64,000 nucleotides of DNA, taken from the NCBI GenBank assembly GCA_017590115.1, contig JAGGNK010000003.1, positions 1,944,301 through 2,008,300 of the forward strand, read 5' to 3'. Below the pieces are notes generated by a model. The model did no database searches, was not told the origin of the DNA, and was given only the letters and a program-made list of their open reading frames with translations. This document shows, piece after piece, positions 1-12,899 of the stretch. The translations under genes were made by a program, and so were the position numbers. This stretch comes from Montifringilla adamsi (taxonomy: Eukaryota > Chordata > Aves > Passeriformes > Passeridae). Positions within the stretch are counted from its first letter, which is position 1, and each line of letters opens with the position of its first letter.

Positions 1-3000
1 ATTTTTAATGTAATTGCTAGGTTTAAACAATTGGTATTGCTGGATATAATCGCTTACTTGCTTATACTGTGAAAAGCAACTTAGTATTTCTGCATAGCAG
101 ATGTAATACACGGTATTACACAGAACTAAATTATTACAAACAGTGCCAGCAGTTTTCTATACACAGTACTTATGATAATTATAAAAAATCATCTTCATTA
201 CTGCAAGCTAGCATTTTTTTAACAGTTTAATTTGGATATGTTACAAGATACATTCAAGTCACATGGATACAATTACTGCAAACCCAAGAAGCTATAAAAT
301 GTTCCTAAACAAATCCCTTTGACCCTGTTAATGTCTGTTTCTTATTAATCTAAGGCTACATTGTCTGTAGCGTGAATTTTTATGGAATATGAAAAAAAAA
401 AGGAAATCCCTTAACAGTTGTTATTGATTCCACCATTTACACACTCAAAGATAAGTGCCATTTACAAAGCAGAACAGATGCAGATGCTGACAGAAATGTA
501 AACAATTGTTGCATGGCTTACTGCCAGATTCTAAGCCAATATATTAAATTCCAAGTGAAGCACATTTCCCCTATAGATTGCACTTATTGCCACTTCATTT
601 CCTATGTGCTCTGTCTCTCTATTGCTGTGCCTGGCACTAAGCTATTTTCAGTTCTTTGGTGACCCCTGAGGCCTAGTCCTACCTCACACAGCCATTAGAG
701 AAGGGAATTGCATGTGTCTGACATGGTCTGAAACCAATTATTTGATATTTTCTTCAGAATGATGCCCAACTCTGTTGGGAATGAGCAATCATGAAATAAT
801 TTACCTCCTGATTTAATTTTTTTCTGCACAAATTAGTTGTAGCCTGAGCTAGCTATACACAGCTGCTTGTATCTCTGTCTTATCAAGATTCCACTTGAAA
901 TGGTGAATAAGGAAAGGAGAGAGTAGAGTTGAATAGAATAGATTGGGGAATCCTACTTTAAAAAGGCACTGACAAGTTTATCAGATATACTGATCACATG
1001 TGCTCTCTGCTGATTGAAACTGACTGACCTAGAAAGAACTGTTAGTGATGAAAACTGTTATCTGAGTGGTTAAAGGCTTTTAAACAACTGTCTTGCTTTG
1101 CAGCTCCCTGTTAGTTAGTGAGACCCAGGAGTTCCAGGAAAACCTAGTAAAGCAGCCTTCACAAAAAAACTACACATTGGTATTTTTTGTCCCTTTAAAA
1201 AACAAAAGGTCGCAGACCTAAAAATGGGAAACATTTTCTTATTAGACATCTCCATTACCACACGACTTTCATAAATGCTTATGCCATATATCCATACTGT
1301 GCATGTGGCAAAAAATATGCAGTGAAGTAAGGGATCTCAACTGATGTATAAACATGATAAGCATGCATAAATTTGCATAGATTTAATTTAGTGTGTCTGT
1401 CACAGAGATGTCACTGCCAGCTATTAAACAACCTCAGTGAAAACTACACTAATGTTTTGAAAGATATTCACTACACATGCAACTTATTTAAATTGAAATT
1501 AATTTGAGGAGGTTTTTTATTTTATTGATTAAAATTTATTAAAACCTGCTCCACAATGTCTTCCCAGTAAAATGAGATCAGTTTTGACCTCATAGTGAAG
1601 GTTGATTCCATGTCAGGTTGCTAGATGTTTGCTACCAAATGCTGAAGTCTTTTGTCAACATTGCACGGGTACATCTGCCAAAATGAAATCTTTAATTGTA
1701 AATCGTGTTTACTGACCAACTGATGAATGAAAGAATAGACCAGTGCTGGAAACAGAGGATGGAGAACAAGAACATTGCACTCTGACTTGAAATTTATATT
1801 GTCATCTTAAACAAATTATCTCACAAATCTGACTCCTTGATAGCATACAGCTCCTTTACAACCCTGAGGAACAGATTACAGAGACTTCCTGAAGCACTTT
1901 GAGGATGAAGTGCCTTGTAATCATGTTCAAGAAAATTATTTCATACACAGATATCTATCTCAGTTTGCTCTGAAACCAGATACTCAACCTCCTCCTTAAT
2001 TCCCAAAAGCATGCATATAATAAGCATATATAAGCCTCTAATAAATTACAAGACATTCCTATCATGCACTTCAATTCCTGGTAGACAGTGACACTTTAAA
2101 CAATTCAAATGTAAACGAATTATTTAGTTTCTGAATTAGAACTAATTAACTGACTGGTCCATTTAAGGAATTAAGCATGTGACATCCAATAATTTTTTTA
2201 TAATCAATATTGAAAGATCAGACATTTTTTAAACATTCCTTCAACTATCACATTCACACTCACACATAGAAAATGCCAAAGTAGAATGTTTTCAGAGAGC
2301 ATAAAAACTAAGAAAGCCTACTGAAAATAACTGAAAATAGCAGCTACATTAAAACAGGAGTCCTTGAAGAACTCTAAAAGTTGATCTTCCTCAGTCTTTG
2401 CTGAAAGAGTAATTAAGGACTGCCAGGTCTGTCAAACCTTCTCATGAATTCTAACTTTGACAGGACTTGCATGTGTTTCCCTGCAAACCATTTTATAGCA
2501 CTTGGCTGATAAAAGGCAATTCTAATGTGTATTTGAAAACACAGTAATCAACATACTTATTTTAATCTGCCTTATATTTCTTTAATGCCTGCAAATGTAA
2601 AAATGTCTGCTAGCTGAATTTCAATTTTCAACATTCACAGAGGTTGAGTCTCTCACAGATTGGCTCATTGCATTGGAACTACTCTACTCAAATTAGATTT
2701 TTAGGAACCTTCAACCAGTCAGTAATTTCTATCACGTGTTGATCATTCCTTTCTGTAGGAAGGAATGTGCATGATATTAGATGCTACATATTTCCTTAAA
2801 AAAGAGATTTAAGTGCCTGTGTCACTTCTGCTTCTCTTACTGCAAGATACAAGAGAGCCAGTTCTAATTTGTTCAAACAATATAAAAAAATACAGCTGAA
2901 GCCAGTACTCTTATTTTTGCTTCCTGTGCCTTTGTATTTCAAAACCCTAGTTGCAAAGTCACCACAAAGTTCTCATGATTACTTTTCCAATGAATATAAA

Positions 3001-4319
3001 CATAAAAAATAAATCTATGCAGACAGCAAAGAGGACAGACACTGCCATTTAAAAACTTCCAGAGAAATGTTTCAAAATTCATAATTTTTAAACAAATATT
3101 TTGTAGAAAGACTAATATACAAAAGAAGGATTAATCACGTGTCAATAAAGATACAAGTTCCCACTCACTGACAATTAAACAATTAAAACGCTTCTTTACA
3201 CATGAGCTGCATATATGGTGCATAACAGAACATGTAATTTCTGTGTTACAGAAATCGCTGGAATTTTGCAGCACATAAGCAGAAAGTCAGTACAGTGTCC
3301 CTTGTGTTAGAGTACGAAGATCTGATTCTTAGCCAGAGGGTGATCAGTGATTGAATCTACTCTAGGCAAAATAAACTCTTCTGGAAAATCTAAGATCAGT
3401 AACTGATCTGATTTCAGACAGTTCACAATATTTATGGGGACCATGTGCTAGATTTCTAATTAAGAAGTTGGACTGGGTTTTAATCATCCTTATTCTCTGT
3501 AGGTCAGATGGACTGGAATATATCCATTGCCTTCCTCTGTTCAGTAAATGTAGTAAAAAGTACTATAAATTGTCTGAAAGCTCTGTTTTTCAAAAATTCA
3601 GTAGGTACAGTGGCCCCTTGATTGAAGATAAAGGGGTTTTTGAAAATTTTAAGACTAAGCTTCAGTGAAAAGGACATTAATATCCTAATTTAGCATGTTA
3701 CAAGCTAAATGACACTCCCCCCTAATTTAACCACCTATATTATTTTTCAAAACGAACTATTGTGATTACAATAATTTTCACTTTTTACTGTACAATTTTA
3801 TGACAGAAGGGGTTCTCCAGCTTGGCAAAAATCAGCCAAGACCATCTCATTAAGTTGTGTGTAATGGATGCACATATTGAAAAGACTCCTGAAACAACTT
3901 TCTTTTAATCAATTGCGCAGGAGCATATTTTAAAGACATTTTTGAAGCGTCCTCTAACCTGCCATAGTCCTACGAAGTCTTCTTCATGCAGGCCCATATT
4001 CCGAAGTAAAAGAGAGACTTTCATCACAATTGTCTCTCAGATTTTGTCACTTTTAATTGCTAAAGAGAAAACTACAGTATATAAATGTCAAATTGACTTC
4101 TGAACATTCACAATATATCAGACTATAGAGTAAATCAGTCTTCATCTTTTACACTTGGGAGGAGAATGAAATTATTAGAGAGCATAGTGAGTTAAATGCT
4201 CTGTTCATTCTCAGGAAGAAAATGCAGGTATGCTGTGAAAACACAAAGGAAGGCAATTAGCTGGTGTTTGCTAATTGTGAAAACATTTTGAAAAAAAAAT
4301 TACCAAGAATGAAACCATG
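1..4319 (-). other. KIAA0825: KIAA0825 intron, left part (no gene seen)
   Basis: AT-rich noncoding DNA downstream of the last KIAA0825 coding exon visible here. The open frames on both strands are short and interrupted, none is flanked by a credible acceptor and donor pair, and I recognise no domain. I see no repeat family I can name. It is assigned to the KIAA0825 intron because the exon at 10005-10674 ends in an incomplete codon and the protein must continue to the left of the window. Confidence 0.7.
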
Positions 4320-4590
4320 TGCCTTTCAGGACAATGGGAAATAGCTTCAAATTGAAAGAGGGTAGCTTTACATTAGACGTTAGGATGAAATTCTTGATTG
4401 TGAGAGTGATGAGGCACTGCAACAGGTTGCCCAGAGAAGCTGGGGATGCCGCATCCCTGGAAGTGTTCAAGGTGAGGTTGGATGGGACTTTGAGCAAGCT
4501 GGTCTAGTGAAAGGTGTTCCTGCCCACGACAGGGGAGCTGGAAGTAGATGATTATTCAGATCCCTTCCAACCCTTACAATTCTCTGAATA
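4320..4590 (+). repeat. CR1 LINE 3' fragment
   Basis: The stretch reads like the 3' end of an avian CR1 in the plus orientation. It has the hallmark phrases for a short element 3' UTR: aacaggttgcccagagaagc, then catccctggaagtgttcaag, then a track resembling gttggatgggactttgagca, and an end in a degenerate attctctgaat tail. The left boundary is approximate. The element is severely 5' truncated and codes for nothing. It lies antisense to KIAA0825. Confidence 0.9.
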
Positions 4591-7500
4591 TAAATGCAGA
4601 GCAGCTCAAGGGGTCAGCAGTTGCAATGGTGACTTGCACATAGGCACTCTTCTTTCTGTATCTTGTTTTATATAGGTCCTTAAAGCCCTGTTCCTACAGA
4701 AGTTAGGTTGCCAGGCACTTTGCAATGGGACAGAGATATCAGAAATAGAAGACATAAGGAGAGGCCAGGCAGTCAGCAATATAATGGAAGCACACAAGCT
4801 GCTGGTCATGCACAAACAGAAACAAAACAAGCATGTCCACAGGAGGGGATGAACAGGTTGTTGCGGGTCTCCTGAAGTAAGGAAAAACAAGAAGAGGGAC
4901 ATGCAAGGAAGCAAGGAGGATGAAGTTACAGTTTTTATTATAACTCTTATTTTTCTCTTTTTAATGTCTAGAAATCACTACAGTAGTGATGTGGGTCTTC
5001 AAATATCCTGAAGTTAAAATTTATGAAAAAAAAGCCAACTTCAAATAACTTCCATAATTAAGATCTCAAACTTCATAATTCTAAACATGTGGCCTTCGGG
5101 ACACATTAGCCATTTAACTGAAAGCCAGCTTGTACCAGTCCAAGGATTTGGACAAAAGAATGAATTTGATCTGCAGAAGCAGGATGCTACACTGGATATT
5201 ATCATCTGTAATCCATATGGATTACTTTCTATTATGTGCCTTCTCAGCACTTAAGAAAGATGCAACAGGACTTTCAGGACTAAACAGTAGCAAGTCAAAT
5301 GACTAAAACACTTTCCCCTTTCACACACATACTTGTAAAAAAAGAGATAGTGGACTATGGGCAAGAAAACACGGTGGAAAACCAGCTGTAACCACAGTAC
5401 AAATATTGTAAATTTTCTGCAATGAATTGTCATCTTTACAGAAATACAAAAAAAGTTACAAATATATAAATATTAATTGCATTAATCCATGTTTGGAATT
5501 CTTCAATTTCCAGATATAAATGGAAGATGAATTTCATTAAAGTTATTGAGCTGAAATTATTCCCAGATGTGAATAGCTGGGGTATTTTTGAACATGCAGT
5601 TGCTAAACCAGCAAGTATTAATACTATTTTAGGTATATTTTTGATAGGAAAGACAAAAGTCATAGATTTGTTTTAGGCCATAATGGAAGCTATTGAGATC
5701 ACAAACCAAGTCAATGAAAATTACACAGAAGGATAAAAACAAATCTGAAACTAAAGCTCTTAATTTCAAAAAGAGGAAATTATAAATGAGGGGGAATAAA
5801 ACCATATGCATATAAAAATAGTAAAGAAATCAAATTTAAGTTAAATGTGCAAAACCGAAAACTTTTATCTCAAGTTAGCTCTTCAGCAAATTGCTGGGAA
5901 TATGTAAGTATAAGTGAGCTCAAAAGAGGTTTTTCATACCAAGTACTTTAATTTAACATTACAAAGTTGTCTTTGCTTCAACAAGTTACTCCAGAGCCTG
6001 TTTCTCTTCTTGCTCTCAACTCCACTGCACAAATGCAGCTCCTGTACATGGTAGTGAGTCCTTCTGTTCAAGATTAGCTATATGGCATATTCATTTTAGG
6101 TGTTTCACAAATACAATATATTCTGTAGGGAGTCATGAACATTCGAAGATAATAGATTTAAAATATAATAATTTAAATCACAGTTTGCATTTGAATATAT
6201 CTTTATAATAGAATGGACATTGGTTATATTCTGAAGAAAGAAAGCCTGCTGGACATCTAACTAAAAGGCTACATACTGGGACAAAAGCGTAATACATTCA
6301 TACTAATATTATAGTATATCTCGGAAGGCATTTTAATTATTTTCTACCTAAAAATGTGTTTCGTTAAATCTGTATCACTTTAGTTTACCTCCACTTTGTA
6401 ATAATATTTTTCTTAAAAATTACAAACTACTGATGTTTAGCAACACAATATCTATTACCTCAGATTTTAAAAATGAAGTTCAGTTATGATTTTAAAAGTT
6501 TAAGGGTCTCTGGAAAGTTTGTGATATTTAAAAATATTAAGCCAATCAATTGGAATATGTCAGAAAAAATAAAACTTAAAGCTCTCATCTCTGTTTCACT
6601 TTAACCACAGGAAATTAGAAAAAACAGCTAATTAGTCTACATAAGTATTTATACTCAATTTATATACGAAAACTATATAAATAAAGCCAAAGAAGACCTT
6701 CCACTAATACATCAACTGTTCATAATTCCATGGGGTTTAAGTTTCTCTGGCCGATGTCCTATAATCTGTAAGAGTAGCTGTTTCCTCACCTAACAGATGA
6801 CAAATTAATATGTTAGTCATGCCTGATTAAACCAGCTTAATATTTTTGGAAACAAAGGAAAAAAAAAGGTTCAAAAGCTAAAATACAGTACACAGACTTA
6901 CCACAAATAATTTCTGAGAAATACCACACTGGAAATCGAAGCAAAAAATCTCAAGAGATAACTTGAAAACCAACTGAGATTCTTTCCATGCTAAGTATTG
7001 TCAACAGATATTTTTCATATACTTTTAAGTACCACAACATTACATAAACTTTAGAAATATGCAAATGATTAATACAATAGAAAGTCTGAGACAACAAAAT
7101 CCCATTAGTAACCAAAAACATTAAGGGAGTGGGTTGGGAAACATTCCTTGCACATTATTCTATCAAACTGGAAACACTATGTTCTGAGAGTACACAAAGA
7201 CGTTATAATTAATGTTACATAAAAACCTTATACAGTAACAGCCCAAACACTATTGGCTGAATCCTGCACTGTTAAAGGTAATAAGAGGCACAAATCTAAC
7301 AGGTAAGAGGATCAAGCTGTAACATAAAACCACCTGCCTCCACTAGAGCTGGCAACTAAAGACGCCGAGTTCCAAAATTCGCCTCTTTTCGCATGCCATT
7401 TTGACAGCTTCTCTGTGAGGCCACACACTTCCTAGATACTGATAAATGGAAACAATCTCTTTATAGTACTTCACGAATAACTGCTCTAGTACAGAATGAG

Positions 7501-10004
7501 AAGAAAAACATTAATTTCTTACTGCACATATAGATTATTACGTATGGAATATTTTAAAGATAACTCTGTTAAAGCTTGTTATAGACTACCTCTATTTTCC
7601 CAAAAGAAACAGGTTGTCTATAGAAGGTTTTCTGAGGTTCTGGCACTGCTTTACTATTTTCTGTTATTTTTTTTCCCTACAGTAGCTGTATAGTAGGATA
7701 AATTACAGCAGTTCTTACGAAAAGAACCCACAACAAATATCAAATAAAAACCACATTACCCTGAGGATGGACTAAGCAAACACAAACCCTTCTATCACCT
7801 CTGGGATAACAGTCCCAACTGAATGCCCTAGATTAAATTATTCTGATATTTTGAAATGTGTTGGTTTGAGGGTTCCCAAAGGGCAGAGGCAACATGTATA
7901 AAAAAATAAGAAACTCATCTGTCTTTCAGCTAAGAAAAAACCCTTCTTTTTCTGTCCTTCCCTCTATATTTATGCATGAGGTTATTTTAATACTTGGCAA
8001 ACTGGGTATCACTGTCAAGGTAATCTATTAAAGCTGTCTTTTAACCTAACCTATGTTTGGTTGGGAAAAATAAATTTCCACTCTAATTTGTGGTAAGGCA
8101 ACAAAGTACCAGAATTTAAGAGTTCCAAGCAGGAAAAGTCATTTGACATTAAGAACTTGGCCACCATTACAAATCTCTTAAAATATTTCCCAAACAGTTA
8201 TTTCACTGTGAACTGCCATGTGAATATTTTAATTCTAAATGAAAAAAATGCCTTTACATAACTTAGTTTGGTAAAAATGTAGTATATTCATACATTTATA
8301 GGAGAGAAATCTCCTTTCAAAAAAGACTCTTCACATATGAGCTCATAGGTAAATAAGTTACACAGTAATAACTGTTTTAGTTATGATACAAGGATAATTT
8401 TTGCTTGAATTGATGAATAATACCAAATAATAGGCTATGACACATCCAGAAATGAAAAAAAAACCTGAAATCACACTCAAAACTTCACAACTCTGACCAC
8501 ATATTTTGTTTTAGCCTGATTTCTGATTTCACTATTGGTGCCTTATGGTTTCTCTAGCTGAAGTGTGTATGAGCAGTTTTCTGCAGAAAATCAGTAGGAA
8601 TAGTAGAAAACCAGTAAGCAAATCAATAGCTACTTCCCATATAAACTTCTTGAAGCAAAATAACACAAAGACATGACTATGACAGCCCCTATGAAGAAAG
8701 TAATCCTGAGAATTAAATTATATTAATGAACAGCAATTCTTAACACATTTTATGGGGGCTAAAGAGACAGCTGCTGCATCTGAAATCTGACATTTAATGA
8801 ATTTTCAATAAAAATTAAAATCTGGTCTAATATTTATGAAATACAGAAATGATACTTTAATTAACTGCAGAAAATGTTTTAAAGTTTTAAAGCAAGCAAG
8901 TCCTAAGATTTACTGTTTGTTTTCACCTTCCTCTGTGCTTTTGACTATACCAAAGAAATGTGCACTGGAAATCTGTACTGATAGATGTACTGGCACAAAA
9001 ACATGCTAAGTCACATCCTGTGGCAAAAAAAAATGTAGGCAGAGGAAATACTCTATTAATAGATTGAATGGCTTTTTTCTTCCATCTTATAATACAGAGG
9101 TAAAGTACGATTTTTCAGAGAGACATGTTAGTGATCACTTTAAACTCCATGCTTTAGATGTAAAATGGAGATAATTGAACTTCCCCATCTTTGTGAGCTG
9201 TTTTGAGACTGAAAGAAAAATTAAGTTACAAACTTCTGTTAACTCCAGGCAATTTTTTTTTGTCAGTGAATTGTTTCACTGACTCACGTCTCACTATGTA
9301 ATCCAAAACCACATTTCTTGTTATTTCACATCTCATCAGTACTCTGACACTACTTCTTTTCATTGTTTCCCACCAACACTGCAACCCAGTAGTATATACA
9401 CTATATGACATTTCTTGAAACAAGCAAAAATGACCAGGCAGTATTAACTTGAACTTACTGTACTTTCACAAGACTAGAAAGTGTAAGTGCATTTTCTGTT
9501 TGTTTCTTAGTCTGAGAATTAGAATCTGCATAGTAATCTTTTGGGTCAGCTCTGATGTGTGAGTATCTGTTTTATGGACACATTACTGTACAGTATTTCC
9601 TATAATCTTTCCTTTATATGTCTGACAATTTAAAAAAAAGTGGGAGTAGAAGACTTAACAGTTTGTGTTTATATAAATCTGGATTAAATAGTTCTTATTC
9701 TAGTACATATTTCAGTAGCTGGAATAAAACAGGCTGAAAAAAATTACTATGGCATGACAGTATTATCCAATGGATTATAACAGGATTTTGTTTAATTACA
9801 TGAGTTACTCTCTCTTACTTTTGCACCACAATTCTGACATGGTCTAGAGTTCAACTGCAGTAATGTGTTTCAAATGTAAAGCTGTAATTACTATTTTCAA
9901 GTCTCTCTCTTCACAGAAAATAATCAAGCATATTAAAAAAAAAAAAAAAGCAGCATAATTAAAATAACAACTAACTACAGAGAACACAAATTAAGATTAC
10001 TAAC
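4591..10004 (-). other. KIAA0825: KIAA0825 intron between CR1 and exon
   Basis: AT-rich intron. The 4591-4930 portion is somewhat less AT-rich and may be an old unclassified repeat. The rest shows no repeat or exon that I can support. The minus-strand donor GTTAGT at 10004-9999 is the left splice signal of the neighbouring exon. A run of A at about 9936-9949 is a simple homopolymer. Confidence 0.65.
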
Positions 10005-10674
10005 CCACAGCATGAACTCTTCTTCTATGCTTCTTTGAAATCTTGTTTGCTTTAACAATGTGTAGAGCATTTTCTTTGAACTGCAGCTCACACAGTCTTT
10101 CAAGAAGAACTGTCATTTCTTCAGTGATGGTATCCAGGTAAGTTTCGTTAATAAACTTTAATGACGAAGATGGACCAATAGTTCCACTTAGTATATACAA
10201 ATCTTCTTTTATCATTGTGCACAATCGGGGTATGGAACTTTGGTAACCATGAACCACCTTATCAAAATTTGTTTCACCACAACTAGACAAAATACAGTTT
10301 TGTAGAAGATCACTAACCAGTTTATTCTGCATATTTTGATACCTCATTAAGACTTCTGATTTGGGATAAAGAAACAAAAGCTGCTGTACACACTGAGTTT
10401 TAAACTCCATTTGTTGTGGCAAAGCATTAGTGTTTGTTTCTTCTCTACTTTGCAGTCTGTTTACTAAAAATTGTCGAAGATGCAATCTCACATCGTCCCA
10501 AAGAGATTTCACATCCGCAGCTGAATCATCCTGAATGGTATGAAGCGAAGACGTTAACTCAAATGACATCCCACTTGCAGTACAGGGAAATGAGACACCA
10601 CATTGACTAGAGAGGTCCAGAAGGAAGTGAAGTATCATTTCTTCTTGATTCTTCTCATTCTTCAACAAGCTTTG
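10005..10674 (-). CDS. KIAA0825: KIAA0825 coding exon 3 (large exon)
   Basis: Minus-strand exon of 670 nt that stays open through its whole length. The acceptor is a pyrimidine-rich tract ending in TTAG at 10678-10675 and the donor is GTTAGT at 10004-9999. The first codon is CAA at 10674 in phase 0, matching the phase-0 end of the upstream exon. The exon encodes about residues 101-323 and ends one base into a codon. Recognisable pieces include LLKNEKNQEEM near its start, DVKSLWDDVRLHLRQFLV, QQLLFLYPKSEV and ETYLDTITEEM. These resemble the human KIAA0825/C5orf36 protein as I remember it; no alignment was run. A basic patch KKHRRR lies near the end. I see no signal peptide or membrane segment. 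The biochemical role is unknown; human variants are linked to postaxial polydactyly. The order next to SLF1 supports the name. Confidence 0.9.
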
Positions 10675-11652
10675 CTAACAAAGGTAAATCAGACAATACT
10701 TTAGAAATTTTTATTAATTCTGGTTCATTAAATGAACAGCTTCATATTAGATTAAAAACAGTTTCCTATACTAATTAATAGGAAGCAAGATATATAAGCA
10801 ACTGAAATTATAAAATCCATGGAAAACAGGATTTATAAGCAAATTAATTTTCTTCTCTACCTCTGCCAAAAACTCACACTCATCTTCTCATCTTTCTTAT
10901 AACCCCAACCTCTTTTCTCAACCAATTCTAGACCACAGTTCAAAGGAAACCCTTGGTAGCCTTTTTTGTTGTCACAGTATCTTTTAAAGAAAATGGTATG
11001 AAAAAATTACTTAAGATTTACACAGAAAATGACAGGTTTTTCTCATAAAACCAAGCAAGGAATTTATAAAATGGTCACCTTCTATAGCTCAGCAGACAAT
11101 CATCAAAAAGACCATTCTAAGAATAAAAAAGTCCAGAGGTCCCTTAAAGAACTGAAAACTTGTCAAGAATTAAAGAGCCTTAGATGACACAGGACAGAAG
11201 AATAAGAAGCTTGTAACCCATCAAAACAAGATGCAGACTGATACATTAGTGACCTCCATGTACATCTATGCTGTATGGGTTGGAGAAGGCAGTCAGTTAA
11301 TAAAGCAAGTGAAATCACATGGCTGCTGCTCCTTCTTCATTCAAGTCTGAAGAGCTCTCTCTCAGTCCAGGGCAAGGATCTCTGACCTTAGAGCTGCTTC
11401 AGCTTCAAGAGGTCATGCAGCAAATGGCAGCTCCTCTTGCCATAGCTCAATACTACCATCACAAGAAAACCGAGTGGCATTGGTAGTATTCTTGACTTTC
11501 TTAGTTTCAATAGGAAAGCCTTAAGTAGATGAGAATCTAGAAACCCTCTCACTTGCTCCTTCATCTCCCACTGCTTCTCTCCAACAGAAAAAAGCATTGT
11601 GGCAAACCACCTCAGGGAGTTTCATTCCAGTCATGTCCTTTATCTGGGTCTC
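10675..11652 (-). other. KIAA0825: KIAA0825 intron
   Basis: Noncoding intron sequence between the large exon and the solo LTR. From about 11280 the base composition becomes less AT-rich and could be older retroelement sequence, but I cannot assign it. No exon is supported. Confidence 0.6.
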
Positions 11653-12180
11653 TGTCATAGTTTCAACCCAGGCAGCAACCAAGCCCCAGGCAGCCACTTG
11701 CTCACTCCTGTACCAGCAGGACTGAGGAGAGGACTGGAAGGGTAAAAGCCACAAAACTCATGGGTTGAGAGACAGACAGATTAACAGGTAAAACAAAAGC
11801 CATGCACACAAGTCAAAAAACAAGGAATTAATTCACTGCTTCCAATGGCAGGCAGGTGTTCAGGCATCTCCAGGACAGCGCCACTCATCACCAGGTCATA
11901 ATTTCAGACATACCTATTCTCTTTCTTCCCCATACTTTATATATGGAGCCTGATGCTACATGGTCTGGAATATCTCTTTGTTCAGTTTGGGTCACCTCTC
12001 CTGGCTGTGTCTCCTTGCACCCCCATGCACCCCTAACATCCTCACCAGTGTCACAGTATGAACACCAGAAAGGCTCTGTGTAAGCCCGGCTCGGCAATAA
12101 TAGATATACCTTTATATTGCGCTGTGTGTTCAGCACAACTCCAAAACATAGCCCTGTAATAGACACTAGAAATCAGCACA
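11653..12180 (-). repeat. Solo LTR (family C, TguLTR5-like)
   Basis: This element of 528 bp starts with TG (tgtcatagtttcaaccc) and ends with CA (aatcagcaca) on the plus strand. Sequence along it, such as gcaggcaggtgttcaggcat, tcagtttgggtcacc and ccaaaacatagccc, is what I remember of the abundant avian TguLTR5-type LTR. The minus strand carries a TATA-like box (complement of ctttatata near 11935), so the LTR points leftward, in the sense orientation of KIAA0825. The flanks give an imperfect 5-bp target duplication, gtctc at 11648-11652 and gtctg at 12181-12185. No internal retroviral sequence adjoins it, so it is probably a solo LTR. Confidence 0.85.
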
Positions 12181-12868
12181 GTCTGCAAGTCTCCATCCTA
12201 TAAAGCAAGGCTGATAAAGAAACCTTTGCTACCTTCCACGTTCAGCATTGCTGATTTATTTAACTTACAGTATTTGAAGAAACTATTAGTTTTATTTCTG
12301 TTCCCATTTTGAAGGAGAGGTAAATTATTCAAGTTTGAGTATGGCACTGCATAAACATAACCATTTTGGAATGCCAAATACTAAATCTTTCTCCTGTAGC
12401 AAGATTTTATCAATAGATGAGTATGTTTTAGAGTAAAAAAAAGTTTTAAATTCAGAACTCCTATTCTTTGTTCTGGATGTTTCAAACCTGTTACATACCT
12501 TAGAGGGTTTAAACTTCTTGTTGCCCTCTACTCTGACCAGTTTCTTGAAAAAAAAAAACCCACTTTCACTACAGTAACTAATTCTGAATAACAAACTGGA
12601 AGCTTAATTGCCTCTTATAAAGAAAGTCTTAAGAATAACAGACTACCTATTTTTCTTCCATTTTAGATCTTTATTTTAAAAAATTCTTATTAATTCTTCT
12701 TACTTAACAAGCAGGAAAGATGTGGAAGACAGAATAATAAGGGAAATTATCAGCTGAATATCATCCAACAAAAGCATGTGCATGTAATAAAATATGTGCA
12801 ACTGGTTCAAATCTTAAATCATATATATCAAAATGCATAATACTGATCCCATTGTCTTTTATTATCTG

Positions 12869-12899
12869 CTAAACTACTCTATAAAGTAGAGTAGTTTAG
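12869..12899. repeat. Perfect inverted repeat, 13-bp stem
   Basis: The arms at 12869-12881 (ctaaactactcta) and 12887-12899 are exact reverse complements around a 5-nt loop, taaag. No flanking repeat family is recognised. It could be a chance palindrome or a relic of a small inverted-repeat element. It is too short for a typical microRNA precursor. Confidence 0.75.

Noticed and set aside
4606..4914. 102-codon minus-strand open frame
   Set aside because: No domain, no splice signals with matching phase, and next to a CR1; not consistent with a KIAA0825 exon.
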